Positions 34,745-43,366 are shown, counted from the first letter of the stretch. The stretch is DNA of 64,000 nucleotides from Bauldia sp. (GCA_037200845.1 JBBCGQ010000001.1:1364001-1428000); one strand, 5' to 3'. Program-made: numbers and translations. The notes: generated by a model not told the origin, from the letters alone.

Positions 34745-36367
34745 ATGACCGTATTGCAACAGGGCAAAGTCTATCTCGGCTCGACCGCCGCGCCGGAACG
34801 CGCGCCGCAATACATCAACCTGCCGCTCGCCAATCGCCACGGCCTGATCACCGGCGCCACCGGCACCGGCAAGACGGTGTCGCTGCAGGGCATGGCGGAA
34901 GGTTTCTCCGCCGCCGGCGTGCCCGTCTTCTGTTCCGATATCAAAGGCGACGTCGCCGGCCTTGCCGAGATCGGCGAGGCGAAAGACTTCATCGCCAAGC
35001 GCAACGACGACATCGGCTTCACCGCCGAATACAAGCCGGCCGCGTTCCCGGTCGTCTTCTGGGACCTGTTCGGCAAGGACGGCCACCCGATCCGCACGAC
35101 CATCTCCGAGATGGGCCCGCTGCTCCTCTCGCGCCTGCTCGACCTGAACGACACGCAGGAGGGCGTGCTCAACATCGCCTTCCGCCTCGCCGACGAGGAG
35201 GGGCTGCTCGTCCTCGATCTCAAGGATCTGCAGGCGCTGCTGGTGCACGTCGCCGACAAGGCGAGCGAGCTGACCACGCGCTACGGCAACGTCTCCAGGG
35301 CCACCGTCGGCACGGTGCAGCGCGCGCTGCTGGTGCTGGAAGAGCAGGGCGGCGCGAAATTCTTCGGCGAGCCGGCCCTCGACATCAAGCAACTGATCCG
35401 CACCACCACCGACGGCCGCGGCATCGTCAGCATCCTCGCCGCCGCGACCCTGATGCAGTCGCCGCGCCTCTACGCCACGTTCCTGCTATGGCTGCTGTCC
35501 GAGCTGTTCGAGGACCTCGAGGAGATCGGCGATCCGGAGAAGCCGCGCCTGGTCTTCTTCTTCGACGAGGCGCATCTCCTGTTCAACGAGGCACCGAAGG
35601 CGCTGCTCGAAAAGATCGAGCAGGTCGTGCGCCTCATCCGCTCTAAGGGCGTCGGCGTCTATTTCATCACGCAGAACCCGCTCGACGTGCCGGAGATCGT
35701 GCTCGCCCAGCTCGGCAACCGCGTGCAGCATGCGCTGCGCGCCTACACCCCGCGCGAGACCAAGGCGGTGAAGACCGCCGCCGACACCTTTCGCCCCAAC
35801 CCGGCGTTTTCCACCTACGACGTCATCACCCAGCTCGTCACCGGCGAGGCGCTGGTCTCGACGCTGGAGGACAGGGGCGCGCCGTCGATCGTACAGCGGA
35901 CGCTGATGCGCCCGCCGTCGTCGCGCATCGGCGCCATCACCGACGAGGAGCGCCGCAAGGTCATTGCCGCCAGTCCGATCGGCACGATCTACGACAACCC
36001 GATCGACCGCCAGTCCGCCTTTGAGGTGCTGTCGGTGCGCGTCGAGACCAAGGTCGAGACGACGGTGACCACGCCCGACGCGCCGCAGACACCGGACACG
36101 CCGCAACCGCCGTCGTCGCGCGGCAGCGTGCCGCCGACCGGCGGCGGACTCGGCGGCATGATCGGTGACATGTTCGGCATGAACCGCACACGCGGGCAGC
36201 GCATGACGACGACCCAGCGCGTTACCCGCGAGGTGACCCGCACCGTCACCAACCGCGTCGCCGGCGGCATCGCCGCCGAGGTTGGCCGCCAGATGGGCGG
36301 CTCGCTCGGCGGCTCCGTCGGCCGCGCGATCGTGCGCGGCGTGCTTGGTGGAATTCTGCGAGGGTAG
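34745..36367 (+). CDS. HerA-like ATPase, DUF853 family
   Basis: The 540-residue protein has Walker A GATGTGKT (about residue 37) and Walker B LVFFFDEAH (about 262-270), with an arginine-finger region and the DUF853 pattern GVGVYFITQNPLDVPEIVLAQLGNRVQHALRAYTP. The C-terminal ~110 residues are a Thr/Pro-rich linker and a glycine-rich amphipathic tail typical of the family. It is related to HerA/FtsK motor ATPases, but DUF853 proteins are widespread, have no NurA partner and no established role. It is a single gene with an ATG at 34745. Confidence 0.85.
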   Translation: MTVLQQGKVYLGSTAAPERAPQYINLPLANRHGLITGATGTGKTVSLQGMAEGFSAAGVPVFCSDIKGDVAGLAEIGEAKDFIAKRNDDIGFTAEYKPAAFPVVFWDLFGKDGHPIRTTISEMGPLLLSRLLDLNDTQEGVLNIAFRLADEEGLLVLDLKDLQALLVHVADKASELTTRYGNVSRATVGTVQRALLVLEEQGGAKFFGEPALDIKQLIRTTTDGRGIVSILAAATLMQSPRLYATFLLWLLSELFEDLEEIGDPEKPRLVFFFDEAHLLFNEAPKALLEKIEQVVRLIRSKGVGVYFITQNPLDVPEIVLAQLGNRVQHALRAYTPRETKAVKTAADTFRPNPAFSTYDVITQLVTGEALVSTLEDRGAPSIVQRTLMRPPSSRIGAITDEERRKVIAASPIGTIYDNPIDRQSAFEVLSVRVETKVETTVTTPDAPQTPDTPQPPSSRGSVPPTGGGLGGMIGDMFGMNRTRGQRMTTTQRVTREVTRTVTNRVAGGIAAEVGRQMGGSLGGSVGRAIVRGVLGGILRG

Positions 36368-36559
36368 CCGCAAGCGCGGATGTCGTCCCCGCCACGGGCC
36401 CGGCGAAGCCGGACCCGGACGCAGGCATGACAACCGCTGCGAGGCGTTGCCGGGACGCCGGTCGCGGCCTATCTTCCCACCGCGCAATTCTATTCGCCGT
36501 CCCCGACGCCCTGCCTCCCGCGGCGCGTTCCACCGACGGTCCCTCCAGAGGAGCCTGCC

Positions 36560-37165
36560 ATGGCGTTCGAACTTCCCCCGCTGCCTTACGACTACGAGGC
36601 GCTGCAGCCGTACATGTCGAAAGAAACCCTCGAGTTTCACCACGACAAGCATCATCAGGCCTACGTCACCAACGGCAACAACCTGCTGAAGGGCTCGGGC
36701 CTTGAGGACAAGAGCCTCGAGGACGTCGTCAAGCAGAGCTACTCGAAGAACGCCGGCCTCTTCAACAACGCCGCGCAGCACTACAACCACATCTACTTCT
36801 GGAAGTGGATGAAGAAGGGCGGCGGCGGCAAGAAGGTGCCGGGCGCTCTCCAGCGCGCCATCGACACCGACCTCGGCGGCTACGACAAGTTCCGCACCGA
36901 TTTCATCCAGGCCGGCGTCACGCAGTTCGGTTCGGGCTGGGCGTGGATCGCGGTGCGCGACGGCAAGCTGTCGATCACCAAGACACCCAACGGCGAGAAC
37001 CCGCTCGTCCACGGCGCCACGCCGATCCTCGGCGTCGATGTCTGGGAGCACTCGTATTACATCGACTACCGCAACGCCCGCCCGAAGTACCTCGAGGCGT
37101 TCGTCGACAATCTCATCAACTGGGATGCGGTGCTCGAGTCGTACGAGAAGGCCGCCGGCAAGTAG
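36560..37165 (+). CDS. sodB: Superoxide dismutase, Fe/Mn type
   Basis: The 201-residue cytoplasmic enzyme has the N-terminal helical hairpin with ligand His27 (LEFHHDKHHQAYV), a second His in NNAAQHYNHIYFW, and the C-terminal DVWEHSYYIDYRN with the Asp and His ligands. It dismutates superoxide to peroxide and oxygen. Length and GSGWAWIAV pattern fit the alphaproteobacterial Fe (or cambialistic) form; the metal cannot be decided by eye. The AGAGGAG ribosome binding site is at 36548-36554. A long inverted repeat follows and probably serves as the transcript end. Confidence 0.94.
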   Translation: MAFELPPLPYDYEALQPYMSKETLEFHHDKHHQAYVTNGNNLLKGSGLEDKSLEDVVKQSYSKNAGLFNNAAQHYNHIYFWKWMKKGGGGKKVPGALQRAIDTDLGGYDKFRTDFIQAGVTQFGSGWAWIAVRDGKLSITKTPNGENPLVHGATPILGVDVWEHSYYIDYRNARPKYLEAFVDNLINWDAVLESYEKAAGK

Positions 37166-37176
37166 CGCGGCCGGAG

Positions 37177-37347
37177 GGGAGGAGAGACACCCCTCCCCAA
37201 ACCGCCTGATGGCGGTTTGACCCTCCCACAAGGGGAGGGTTCATCCATGTTGAAACGCCAAGCGCCAACGAACACCACTTGAGCCCTCCCCTTGTGGGAG
37301 GGCCAAAACCGCAAAGCGGTTTTTTGGGGAGGGGTGTCTCTCCTCCC
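37177..37347. repeat. Long inverted repeat (family B) downstream of sodB
   Basis: Arms of about 63 nt at 37177-37239 and 37284-37347 are nearly perfect inverted copies, each including two smaller hairpins (AACCGC/GCGGTT type and CCCTCCC/GGGAGGG type). A 44-nt spacer separates them. A single-arm relative lies at 57164-57213. The structure looks like a non-autonomous, MITE-like palindromic element. It can fold into a large hairpin between convergent genes and may end both transcripts. Confidence 0.75.
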
Positions 37348-37358
37348 ACCGGCGCCCG

Positions 37359-37697
37359 CTAGTACGGCGCCCCCGTTTTGCAAAACTTCATGACCGTCAT
37401 TTTCGGAAAATCGATCTGCGCCCAGTAGAGCCACGCCTTGCATGACGCCTGCGTCGTGAAGCAGGGCGCCTGCAGGAACTGCTCGTCGTGGCGATCGAAG
37501 ATGTCGCGCCGCCAGCCCCAGTAGAGCGCCTGCCACGTCTTGGCGCGGCCGACCTTGGAGGCGACGGCCGCGCAATTCATGCCCTGAACGCGCGGCGGCG
37601 GTGGCGGATAGGGCCCGGCCGCCTGGGCGAACGACGGCACCGCCGCCACACCAAGCACGACCGTCGCCGCAGCGGCGAAAGAAAACAATGCGCGCAT
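37359..37697 (-). CDS. Secreted hypothetical protein
   Basis: The 112-residue product starts at the ATG at 37697 (MRALFSFAAAATVVLGVAAVPSFAQA), a clear signal peptide that argues against the longer frame to 37730. The mature part is rich in aromatic residues and has four cysteines (CAAV, CFTTQASC, FC) that could form two disulfides, followed by a short C-terminal tail. Proline-rich PYPPPPPR follows the cleavage site. I do not recognise the family. It is probably a small periplasmic protein, encoded between the sodB repeat and the oligopeptidase gene. Confidence 0.6.
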   Translation of the reverse strand: MRALFSFAAAATVVLGVAAVPSFAQAAGPYPPPPPRVQGMNCAAVASKVGRAKTWQALYWGWRRDIFDRHDEQFLQAPCFTTQASCKAWLYWAQIDFPKMTVMKFCKTGAPY

Positions 37698-37765
37698 CGG
37701 AAATCCTCCCGTGACCTCGCCCTTTGTCAAACTAAGCTAGGGCAGGGCAGTTCCCCGCGAAAGCC

Positions 37766-39886
37766 TCACGTCCTGCCGACCGCCTTCAGCGCGAAGGCCG
37801 TCGCGAACGCCGTCTCATGCAGCCGGTCGAACCGGCCCGAGGCGCCGCCGTGCCCGGCGTCCATGTTGGTGCGGAAGACGATGACGTTGTCGTCCGTCTT
37901 GGTGGCACGCAGCTTCGCCACCCACTTCGCCGGCTCCCAGTAGGTGACCCGCGGATCGGACAGGCCGCCGAGCGCGAGGATCGCCGGATAGTCCTGCGCC
38001 CTGACGTTGTCGTAGGGCGAGTAGGACGCGATCAGGCGGTAGTCGTCGGCGCTCGCCAGCGGATTGCCCCACTCCGGCCACTCCGGCGGCGTCAGCGGCA
38101 GCGTCGCGTCGAGCATCGTGTTGAGCGTGTCGACGAACGGCACCTCGGCGATGAGGCCCGCGAACAGCTCCGGCGCCATGTTGGCGACCGCGCCGATCAG
38201 CAACCCGCCGGCCGAGCCACCCCAGCCGACGATCCTGCCGGCGCTGGTGACCTTCTCGGCGATCAGGTAGCGCGCCGCGGCGACGAAATCGGAGAACGTG
38301 TTCGGCTTGTTCTCGCGCCGCCCATCGGCGTACCAGCGGTAGCCCTTGTCCTTGCCGCCGCGGATATGCGCGATGGCGTAGACGAAGCCGCGGTCGACCA
38401 GCGACAGCCGCGTGATCCCGAACGCGGCGGGGATCGCGATGCCGTAGGCGCCGTAGCCGTAGAGCAACAGCGGCGCCGAGCCGTCGAGCGGCGTACCTTT
38501 CTTATAGAGCAGCGACACCGGCACGAGCTCGCCGTCGGCCGCCGGCGCAAACACGCGGCGCGTGACGTAGTCGTCGGGATTGTGCCCGGAGGGGACCTCG
38601 TCCTCCTTCAGCAGCAGGCGCGTCCGCGTCGCCATGTCGTAGTCGTAGACGCGCGACGGCGTCGTCATCGACGAGTAGCTGAAGCGCAGCGTCGTCGTGT
38701 CGAACTCCAGGCCGTCCATCGTGCCCAGCGAATAGGCTTCCTCGGCGAAGCCGATGGCGTGCTCCTCGCCGGTGGCGAGCTGGCGCACGATGATGCGCGG
38801 CAAACTCGACTCGCGCTCCAGCCGCACGAGATGATCGCGGTAGACCGTGAAGTCGAGGATCAGCCGCCCGGGGACATGGGGAACCAGATCGCTCCACTGG
38901 TCGCGGTCGGCGTTCGCGACCGGCGCGGTCACGATCTTGAAGTCTTCCGCGCCGCCGGCGTTGGTGAGGATGTAGAAATCGCCGCCGTTGTGGCCGAGCG
39001 AATATTCGAGCCCCGTCTCGCGCGGCGCGATCAGCCGCGGCGCCGACGCCGGATCGTCGGCGTCGATGACGCGCACCTCCGAGGTCTCGTGGTCGTGCGC
39101 GTCGATGACGATGTACTTGCGCGACTGCGTCTTGCCGACGGCGATGAAGAAGCCGGCGTCGCTCTCGCTGTAGACCGCGACATCGTCCTTCGGGTCGGTT
39201 CCGACGACGTGGCGGAAAATCTTGGCCGGCCGGTGGTTGGCGTCGATCCAGACGTAGAACAGCGTCCTGCCGTCGTTCGCCCAGGCGACCCCGCCGCCGG
39301 TCTCCTCGATCACGTCGGGCAGGTCGGCGCCGGTCTCGGCGTCACGCAGCCGCAGCGTGAAGTATTCGTTGCCCTTCTCGTCGACCGCGTAGGCGATCAG
39401 CTTGTGGTCCGGACTGTGGTCGAAGCCGCCGAGGCGGAAGTATGCCTTGCCGGCCGCCATGCGGTTGGCATCGAGCAGCACCTTCTCGTTGGTCTTGTCC
39501 CGGTCCATCCGCACGATCTGCGGGTGCTCGGCGCCATGCTGGTAGCGCGTCGCGTAGGCAAACTGACCGTCGGGCGCCGGCACCGACGAATCGTCTTCCT
39601 TTATCCGCCCGCGCATCTCCGCGAACAGCGCCGAGCGCAGGCCTTCGACATCTGCCATCTCATTGGCGGCGTACGCATTTTCAGCTTCGAGGTAAGCCCG
39701 GATTTCCGGCGCGAGCGCAGCCGGATCGCGCATCACGGTCTGCCAGTTTTCCGCCCTCAGCCACGCGTAGTCGTCAGTCCGCGCGATGTTGTGGTGGCTG
39801 GTCTTCACCGGCCGCTTCGCCGCGACCGGAATTCGGCTAACTCCAGCTCCCGCCCCCGGAAATCCTGCTTCCCGCGTTGCCGCCAT
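37766..39886 (-). CDS. ptrB: Oligopeptidase B (S9A prolyl-oligopeptidase family)
   Basis: The 706-residue protein has an N-terminal beta-propeller (about residues 70-410) and a C-terminal alpha/beta-hydrolase domain. The domain carries the nucleophile GWGGSAGGLL (about 536-545), an Asp in GGLSDPRV and the catalytic His in MDAGHGGASGR. Length and motifs match oligopeptidase B, which cleaves small peptides after Arg/Lys. The ATG at 39886 (MAATREAGF) is chosen; the frame is open to 39994 but the extension has no family support. No signal peptide is seen. It is a single gene. Confidence 0.9.
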   Translation of the reverse strand: MAATREAGFPGAGAGVSRIPVAAKRPVKTSHHNIARTDDYAWLRAENWQTVMRDPAALAPEIRAYLEAENAYAANEMADVEGLRSALFAEMRGRIKEDDSSVPAPDGQFAYATRYQHGAEHPQIVRMDRDKTNEKVLLDANRMAAGKAYFRLGGFDHSPDHKLIAYAVDEKGNEYFTLRLRDAETGADLPDVIEETGGGVAWANDGRTLFYVWIDANHRPAKIFRHVVGTDPKDDVAVYSESDAGFFIAVGKTQSRKYIVIDAHDHETSEVRVIDADDPASAPRLIAPRETGLEYSLGHNGGDFYILTNAGGAEDFKIVTAPVANADRDQWSDLVPHVPGRLILDFTVYRDHLVRLERESSLPRIIVRQLATGEEHAIGFAEEAYSLGTMDGLEFDTTTLRFSYSSMTTPSRVYDYDMATRTRLLLKEDEVPSGHNPDDYVTRRVFAPAADGELVPVSLLYKKGTPLDGSAPLLLYGYGAYGIAIPAAFGITRLSLVDRGFVYAIAHIRGGKDKGYRWYADGRRENKPNTFSDFVAAARYLIAEKVTSAGRIVGWGGSAGGLLIGAVANMAPELFAGLIAEVPFVDTLNTMLDATLPLTPPEWPEWGNPLASADDYRLIASYSPYDNVRAQDYPAILALGGLSDPRVTYWEPAKWVAKLRATKTDDNVIVFRTNMDAGHGGASGRFDRLHETAFATAFALKAVGRT

Positions 39887-40209
39887 CTGTCGCTCCGTCT
39901 TTTTGTTGGAAAACCAAGGGCCCGGGCGGCCTTCGGCTCCCCTTAGATGGGTCGTCCCCGGCCCATCCTCAATGACCGCCGGGCAGGCATGCAAGCGCGA
40001 TCGAAAATACAGACCGAGCCTAGAATAGAAGCAAATTCAACCATAGGTTTATCATGGCTGGACAAGGAATTCGAAATCATGCCAATATCTGACAAGAAAA
40101 GCGGCGGCAAAACCGAAGTCATCGCCCTGTTTTACCTTGTCTTGTATCGGCCGAAGCCTTATAGCCGGCCTCAACTTAGAACAACGCCCAATTTTCGACG
40201 GTGATCAGA
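39887..40209. promoter_or_regulatory. Regulatory region upstream of mucR
   Basis: About 320 bp with no gene. The part from 40015 is markedly AT-richer than its surroundings, with A/T runs. MucR/Ros proteins bind AT-rich sites and repress their own promoter in rhizobia, so autoregulation is likely by family knowledge. Exact boxes were not assigned. Confidence 0.45.
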
Positions 40210-40623
40210 ATGAGCGACAAAGACTCCGGCGTGGATCTGATTGATCTCGCAGCAGATATCGTCTCCGCCTACGTCAGCAACAATACAGTGCCGGCCTCCG
40301 ACCTTCCGGCCCTGATCGCCAATGTTCACCGCGCGCTGAACAACACCATGGGCGGCGCCGTAGAGCCCGAGCCGGAGCCGCTGAAGCCGGCGGTGAACCC
40401 GAAGAAATCGGTGTTCCCGGATTACATCGTCTGTCTGGAAGACGGCAAGAAATTCAAGTCGTTGAAGCGCCATCTGCGCACGCACTACGATCTCTCGCCG
40501 GAAGATTATCGCGACAAGTGGGGCCTGCCGGCAGATTATCCGATGGTCGCCCCGAATTATGCTGCTGCCCGCTCGGCGCTCGCCAAGAAAATGGGCCTCG
40601 GCCAGCAGCGGCGCCGCAAGTAA
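40210..40623 (+). CDS. mucR: MucR/Ros-family transcriptional regulator
   Basis: The 137-residue protein (ATG at 40210; a GTG nine bases upstream is in frame) has the MucR core [59 protein letters not shown]. The classical Ros zinc finger has CxxC, but here the second Cys is replaced by Asp (CLED), as in several MucR proteins that still fold and bind DNA. The N-terminal ~60 residues probably oligomerise. It acts as an H-NS-like global regulator of surface polysaccharide, motility and cell-cycle genes. Confidence in the family is high; the regulon is unknown. Confidence 0.92.
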   Translation: MSDKDSGVDLIDLAADIVSAYVSNNTVPASDLPALIANVHRALNNTMGGAVEPEPEPLKPAVNPKKSVFPDYIVCLEDGKKFKSLKRHLRTHYDLSPEDYRDKWGLPADYPMVAPNYAAARSALAKKMGLGQQRRRK

Positions 40624-40627
40624 CGTT

Positions 40628-40942
40628 TCAAGCATCCGTAATTCTGGCGAGCGCTGCGCGTTCGGCCGCGTAGGCTTGCGCCAGCGCGATGTGCCGGTTG
40701 AGGTCGTAGGTCCAGTGGCCGGCGCGACCGCGATTGCGCTCGGCCCGCAGCGCCCGCGCCAGGCGCCGGACGATGGCGCGCCGCCCGGCCGCGCTGGTGT
40801 CTGCAATGTGGTCCGGACCGACCGGCAGAATCCGCGGCAGGTGCCGGGCGCGATCGTACGGCTCGATGCCGCGGGCGACCATGGCGCCGACGGTCCGGCC
40901 CGTGCGCCGTGAATCGAATGCAACCGGAATGGGTATGCGCAT
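40628..40942 (-). CDS. Conserved hypothetical protein (104 aa)
   Basis: The basic, helical 104-residue protein (MRIPIPVAFDSRRTGRTVGAMVARGIEPYDRARHLPRILPVG ... RGRAGHWTYDLNRHIALAQAYAAERAAL) contains the striking GHWTYDLNRH block, which I associate with uncharacterised Hyphomicrobiales proteins. There is no signal peptide or membrane span. It is convergent with mucR (5 bp apart) and divergent from the DnaA-HTH gene, sharing the region with a perfect palindrome. Many Arg and His residues would allow nucleic acid binding, but this is a guess. Confidence 0.6.
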   Translation of the reverse strand: MRIPIPVAFDSRRTGRTVGAMVARGIEPYDRARHLPRILPVGPDHIADTSAAGRRAIVRRLARALRAERNRGRAGHWTYDLNRHIALAQAYAAERAALARITDA

Positions 40943-41036
40943 GACACGTCTCCGCTGACGAGGCGGCGAGTGTCGGGTCGCGCGCGACAGCGGGGATTGG
41001 CGCGAAAGTTATCCCCGCGGCCTGCAATGCGTCTAA

Positions 41037-41066
41037 ATTGGTGTAGGACTTAATTCCTACACCAAT
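41037..41066. promoter_or_regulatory. Perfect 11-bp inverted repeat, probable operator
   Basis: ATTGGTGTAGG (41037-41047) and CCTACACCAAT (41056-41066) are perfect inverted copies around an AT-rich 8-nt spacer. The site lies 22 bp upstream of the DnaA-HTH gene and between divergent genes, without a T-run. It is well placed as an operator for a dimeric regulator. Autoregulation by the HTH protein is one option. Confidence 0.65.
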
Positions 41067-41087
41067 AGCGGGCAGAGCAGGCGGCAG

Positions 41088-41456
41088 ATGACGTTCGGCA
41101 TCATCGAATCGAGTGACGGCAGGGTGGCGCGGCGCGGCGAATCCGCGGCCCGCAAAGTTGAGGCAATGGTCGCGTCGGCGTTCGCGCTGGGGCCGGGCGC
41201 GATCCGCGATCCGCGACGGGGGAGGGCCACGGCGGCGTTCGCGCGGCAGGTCGCGATGTACCTGGCGCACACGCGGCTGGGGCTGAGTTTCACCGAGGCC
41301 GGCGCCTACTTCGGCCGCGACCGGACGACCGCCGCGCACGCCTGCCATACGGTCGAGGACAAGCGCGAGGATCCGGCAATCGACGCGATCGTCGATTTCC
41401 TCGAGCGCGCCATCGAGGTTTGCCCCGACCTGCGCCCGGCGGAGCACGCACCATGA
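41088..41456 (+). CDS. DnaA domain IV-like helix-turn-helix protein
   Basis: The 122-residue protein carries a stand-alone version of the DnaA C-terminal DNA-binding domain (about residues 48-98). In AFARQVAMYLAHTRLGLSFTEAGAYFGRDRTTAAHACHTVED the GRDRTTAAHAC stretch parallels the DnaA-box recognition loop GRDHTTVLHAC. There is no AAA+ domain, so it is a regulator rather than an initiator. Its TGA overlaps the ATG of the DUF6456 gene. The pair is conserved in Hyphomicrobiales. It could bind DnaA-box-like sequences and influence replication or cell-cycle genes. Confidence 0.82.
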   Translation: MTFGIIESSDGRVARRGESAARKVEAMVASAFALGPGAIRDPRRGRATAAFARQVAMYLAHTRLGLSFTEAGAYFGRDRTTAAHACHTVEDKREDPAIDAIVDFLERAIEVCPDLRPAEHAP

Positions 41457-42160
41457 GCGAGCGCGACGTACTCCGCGCCCTCCGCCATCTTGCCACGCGC
41501 GGCGCGGGTGCGGACGAGACGCCGGCGCTGGCGGAAGCGCGGGCCCGCGGCCTGGTCGAAGGCAACGCCATCACCGCGACGGGCAGGGCGCATCTCCGCC
41601 GCTCGCTCGCCGCCGGCGACTTCGCTGCGCAGCATCAGGAACGCGCACCCGTCCGCATCGACGACGACACCGTCACCGTGAACCACGACGAGAGTCCGTT
41701 GTCGTGGCTGCGGCGGCGGCGCGATCGGGACGGGCGGCCGCTGGTCGATGCGGCCGAGTTCGCCGCCGGCGAGCGGCTGCGCGCCGACTACACCCGCGGC
41801 CAACTCATGCCGCGCATAACGGCGAACTGGTCGGCGTCGGTCGCCAGCCGCTCGCGCGGCGATGGCGCCAGCGACATCACCGAGGTGGCGCTGGCAGCAC
41901 GGCTTCGCGTCGAGCGGGCGCTGACCACCGTCGGGCCGGAACTCGGCGGCCTGCTCGTCGATTTCTGCTGCTTCCTGAAAGGGCTGGAGGAGATCGAGCG
42001 CGAGCGGCGCTGGCCGGCGCGTTCGGCCAAGGTCGCGCTCCGCATGGCGCTGTCGGCGCTCGCCCGCCACTACGGCCTGGCGCAGCAGGCGCGTGGGCGC
42101 GAGCGCGCCGCGAAGATCGTGCACTGGGGAACGGAAGATTACCGGCCGACGCTCGACTGA
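41453..42160 (+). CDS. DUF6456 protein, partner of the DnaA-HTH regulator
   Basis: The 235-residue protein starts at the ATG at 41453 inside the previous stop (ATGA). The C-terminal half (about residues 85-225) matches DUF6456, with DAAEFAAGERLRADYTRGQLMPRITANWSAS and ERERRWPARSAKVALRMALSALARHYGL, the latter resembling a helix-turn-helix. The N-terminal ~60 residues look like a winged helix (MSERDVLRALRHLATRGAGA ... LVEGNAITATGRAHL). It is probably a DNA-binding partner in the same operon. It overlaps convergent sufE by 22 bp. Confidence 0.75.
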   Translation: MSERDVLRALRHLATRGAGADETPALAEARARGLVEGNAITATGRAHLRRSLAAGDFAAQHQERAPVRIDDDTVTVNHDESPLSWLRRRRDRDGRPLVDAAEFAAGERLRADYTRGQLMPRITANWSASVASRSRGDGASDITEVALAARLRVERALTTVGPELGGLLVDFCCFLKGLEEIERERRWPARSAKVALRMALSALARHYGLAQQARGRERAAKIVHWGTEDYRPTLD

Positions 42161-42576
42161 ACGGCGGCGGCTTCCGCCTCGCGGCGGATGCGATCGACCA
42201 GCGAGCGCAGTCCGTTGGAGCGCTGCGCCGTGAGGTGGGCGCGCAGGTCGAGCTTGTCGAAGATCGCCTCCGCGTCGAGGCTGCGAATTTCCGACGGCGT
42301 CTTGTCGTCGAAGATCGCCAGCGCCACGGCGACGAGCCCGCGCACGATCAGCGCGTCGCTGTCACCTTCGAAATGCAGGATCGGTTCGCCGTTGCGGGTG
42401 CCGTTGTGCGTCGACAGCCACACCTGGCTGGCACAGCCGCGCACCTTGTTGGCGTCGTTCTTCTCGCCATCAGCGAGCGGCGGCAGCGCCCGGCCGAGCT
42501 CGATCAGGTAGCGGTAGCGATCCTCCCAGTCGTCGAGAAGCTCGAAGTCCGCAATGATCTGGTCGATGCGCGTCAT
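42139..42576 (-). CDS. sufE: SufE-type cysteine desulfurase activator
   Basis: The 145-residue protein starts at the ATG at 42576 (MTRIDQIIADFELLDDWEDRYRYLIELGRALPPL), typical of SufE. It has the sulfur-accepting Cys in NKVRGCASQVWL and the DALIVRGLVAVALAIFDDKTPSEI helix. SufE takes persulfide from SufS for Fe-S cluster assembly. It is separated from the suf operon here, which is common in alphaproteobacteria. The frame to 42672 is rejected because the extension crosses the hairpin region. Confidence 0.9.
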   Translation of the reverse strand: MTRIDQIIADFELLDDWEDRYRYLIELGRALPPLADGEKNDANKVRGCASQVWLSTHNGTRNGEPILHFEGDSDALIVRGLVAVALAIFDDKTPSEIRSLDAEAIFDKLDLRAHLTAQRSNGLRSLVDRIRREAEAAAVQSSVGR

Positions 42577-42610
42577 GGCAGCGATATAGGCGCGGGCATC
42601 CCGGGAGGCG

Positions 42611-42664
42611 AGGGAAAAGAAAGAACCGCGAGCGGAGAATAAGGGCAGTGAACCGCTCGCGGTT
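42611..42664 (-). terminator. Terminator after the DUF5330 gene (minus strand)
   Basis: Perfect 12-bp arms AACCGCGAGCGG (42624-42635) and CCGCTCGCGGTT (42653-42664). On the minus strand the stem is followed by CTTTCTTTTCCC, a T-rich run, so it would end transcription coming from the DUF5330 gene before sufE. Confidence 0.6.
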
Positions 42665-42712
42665 CGCGGCACGAGCGGCCGCGGAGGCTGTTGGTTTCGG
42701 TCGAGCGGAAAC

Positions 42713-43069
42713 TTACGCCGCGCCAGCCGGCTTCTTCGGGCTGTGCCAGGCCGGCTTCATGTCGTCGGGGCTGAGCGTCGAGGCGCCGGCGGCCGGATCC
42801 TTCGCCGGCTTCTTGTCGCCGAAGTAGCCGTAGATCAGCTTGGCGCCGTAGCGCACCTTGTCGGAGAAGACCTGCAAGGCGCTGCCGCCCGTGACGCAGA
42901 CGTCCGGGTTGCGCGTGCAGAACTGCGAGAGATCGGAAACCGCCGCCTGCGCCGCCGAGATCGTCTCGAAGGCGGTGACGCGGGGTGCCTTGTCGCCGGT
43001 CTCGCCATCTGCCGGAAGCAGCATGATGAGCAGCGACAGCCAGAAGGCTGCGCGAATGAGGAAAAACAT
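42713..43069 (-). CDS. DUF5330 family protein
   Basis: The 118-residue protein has an N-terminal hydrophobic span (MFFLIRAAFWLSLLIMLLP) that is a signal or anchor. The DUF5330 core follows (FETISAAQAAVSDLSQFCTRNPDVCVTGGSALQVFSDKVRYGAKLIYGYF), with two cysteines that could form a disulfide. The family is alphaproteobacterial and uncharacterised. It is probably inner-membrane anchored and periplasmic. It sits just upstream of sufE on the same strand, but a terminator lies between. Confidence 0.8.
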   Translation of the reverse strand: MFFLIRAAFWLSLLIMLLPADGETGDKAPRVTAFETISAAQAAVSDLSQFCTRNPDVCVTGGSALQVFSDKVRYGAKLIYGYFGDKKPAKDPAAGASTLSPDDMKPAWHSPKKPAGAA

Positions 43070-43194
43070 GTGCCTGCCCTTTTAAGTCGTTTGTCGCCGC
43101 GGTTTTCCGCGATCTTGTCGGCGACCATAGCGCTGGCCGCTTGCAACGACGTTCGTTTGCCGGAGAGGATTTAGTTCAAATTTTATGGGTTTTT

Positions 43195-43300
43195 TCGGGC
43201 GGCGATCCCCCGTCTTCCCTGCGAAAGCCGGGATCCGGTCAACGAAGGCCGGCGCGCCTTGCCGGGCCCCCGGGCTTTCGCCGGGGTGAGGAGGGGGGAT
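43195..43300. repeat. Dispersed palindromic repeat (family A)
   Basis: Imperfect inverted copies containing CCCTGCGAAAGCCGGGATCC (about 43218-43237) and GGGCTTTCGCCGGGGTGA (about 43271-43288) lie between divergent genes. It is related to the element at 26363-26471. The remaining ~65 bp up to the next gene carry no obvious motif. Confidence 0.6.
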
Positions 43301-43366
43301 GTGGTTTAGCGTTCCTTAAGGCGTATCGGGTGAGATGGCGTCCGGTTGTGTGAGGAGCGTTCCGGC

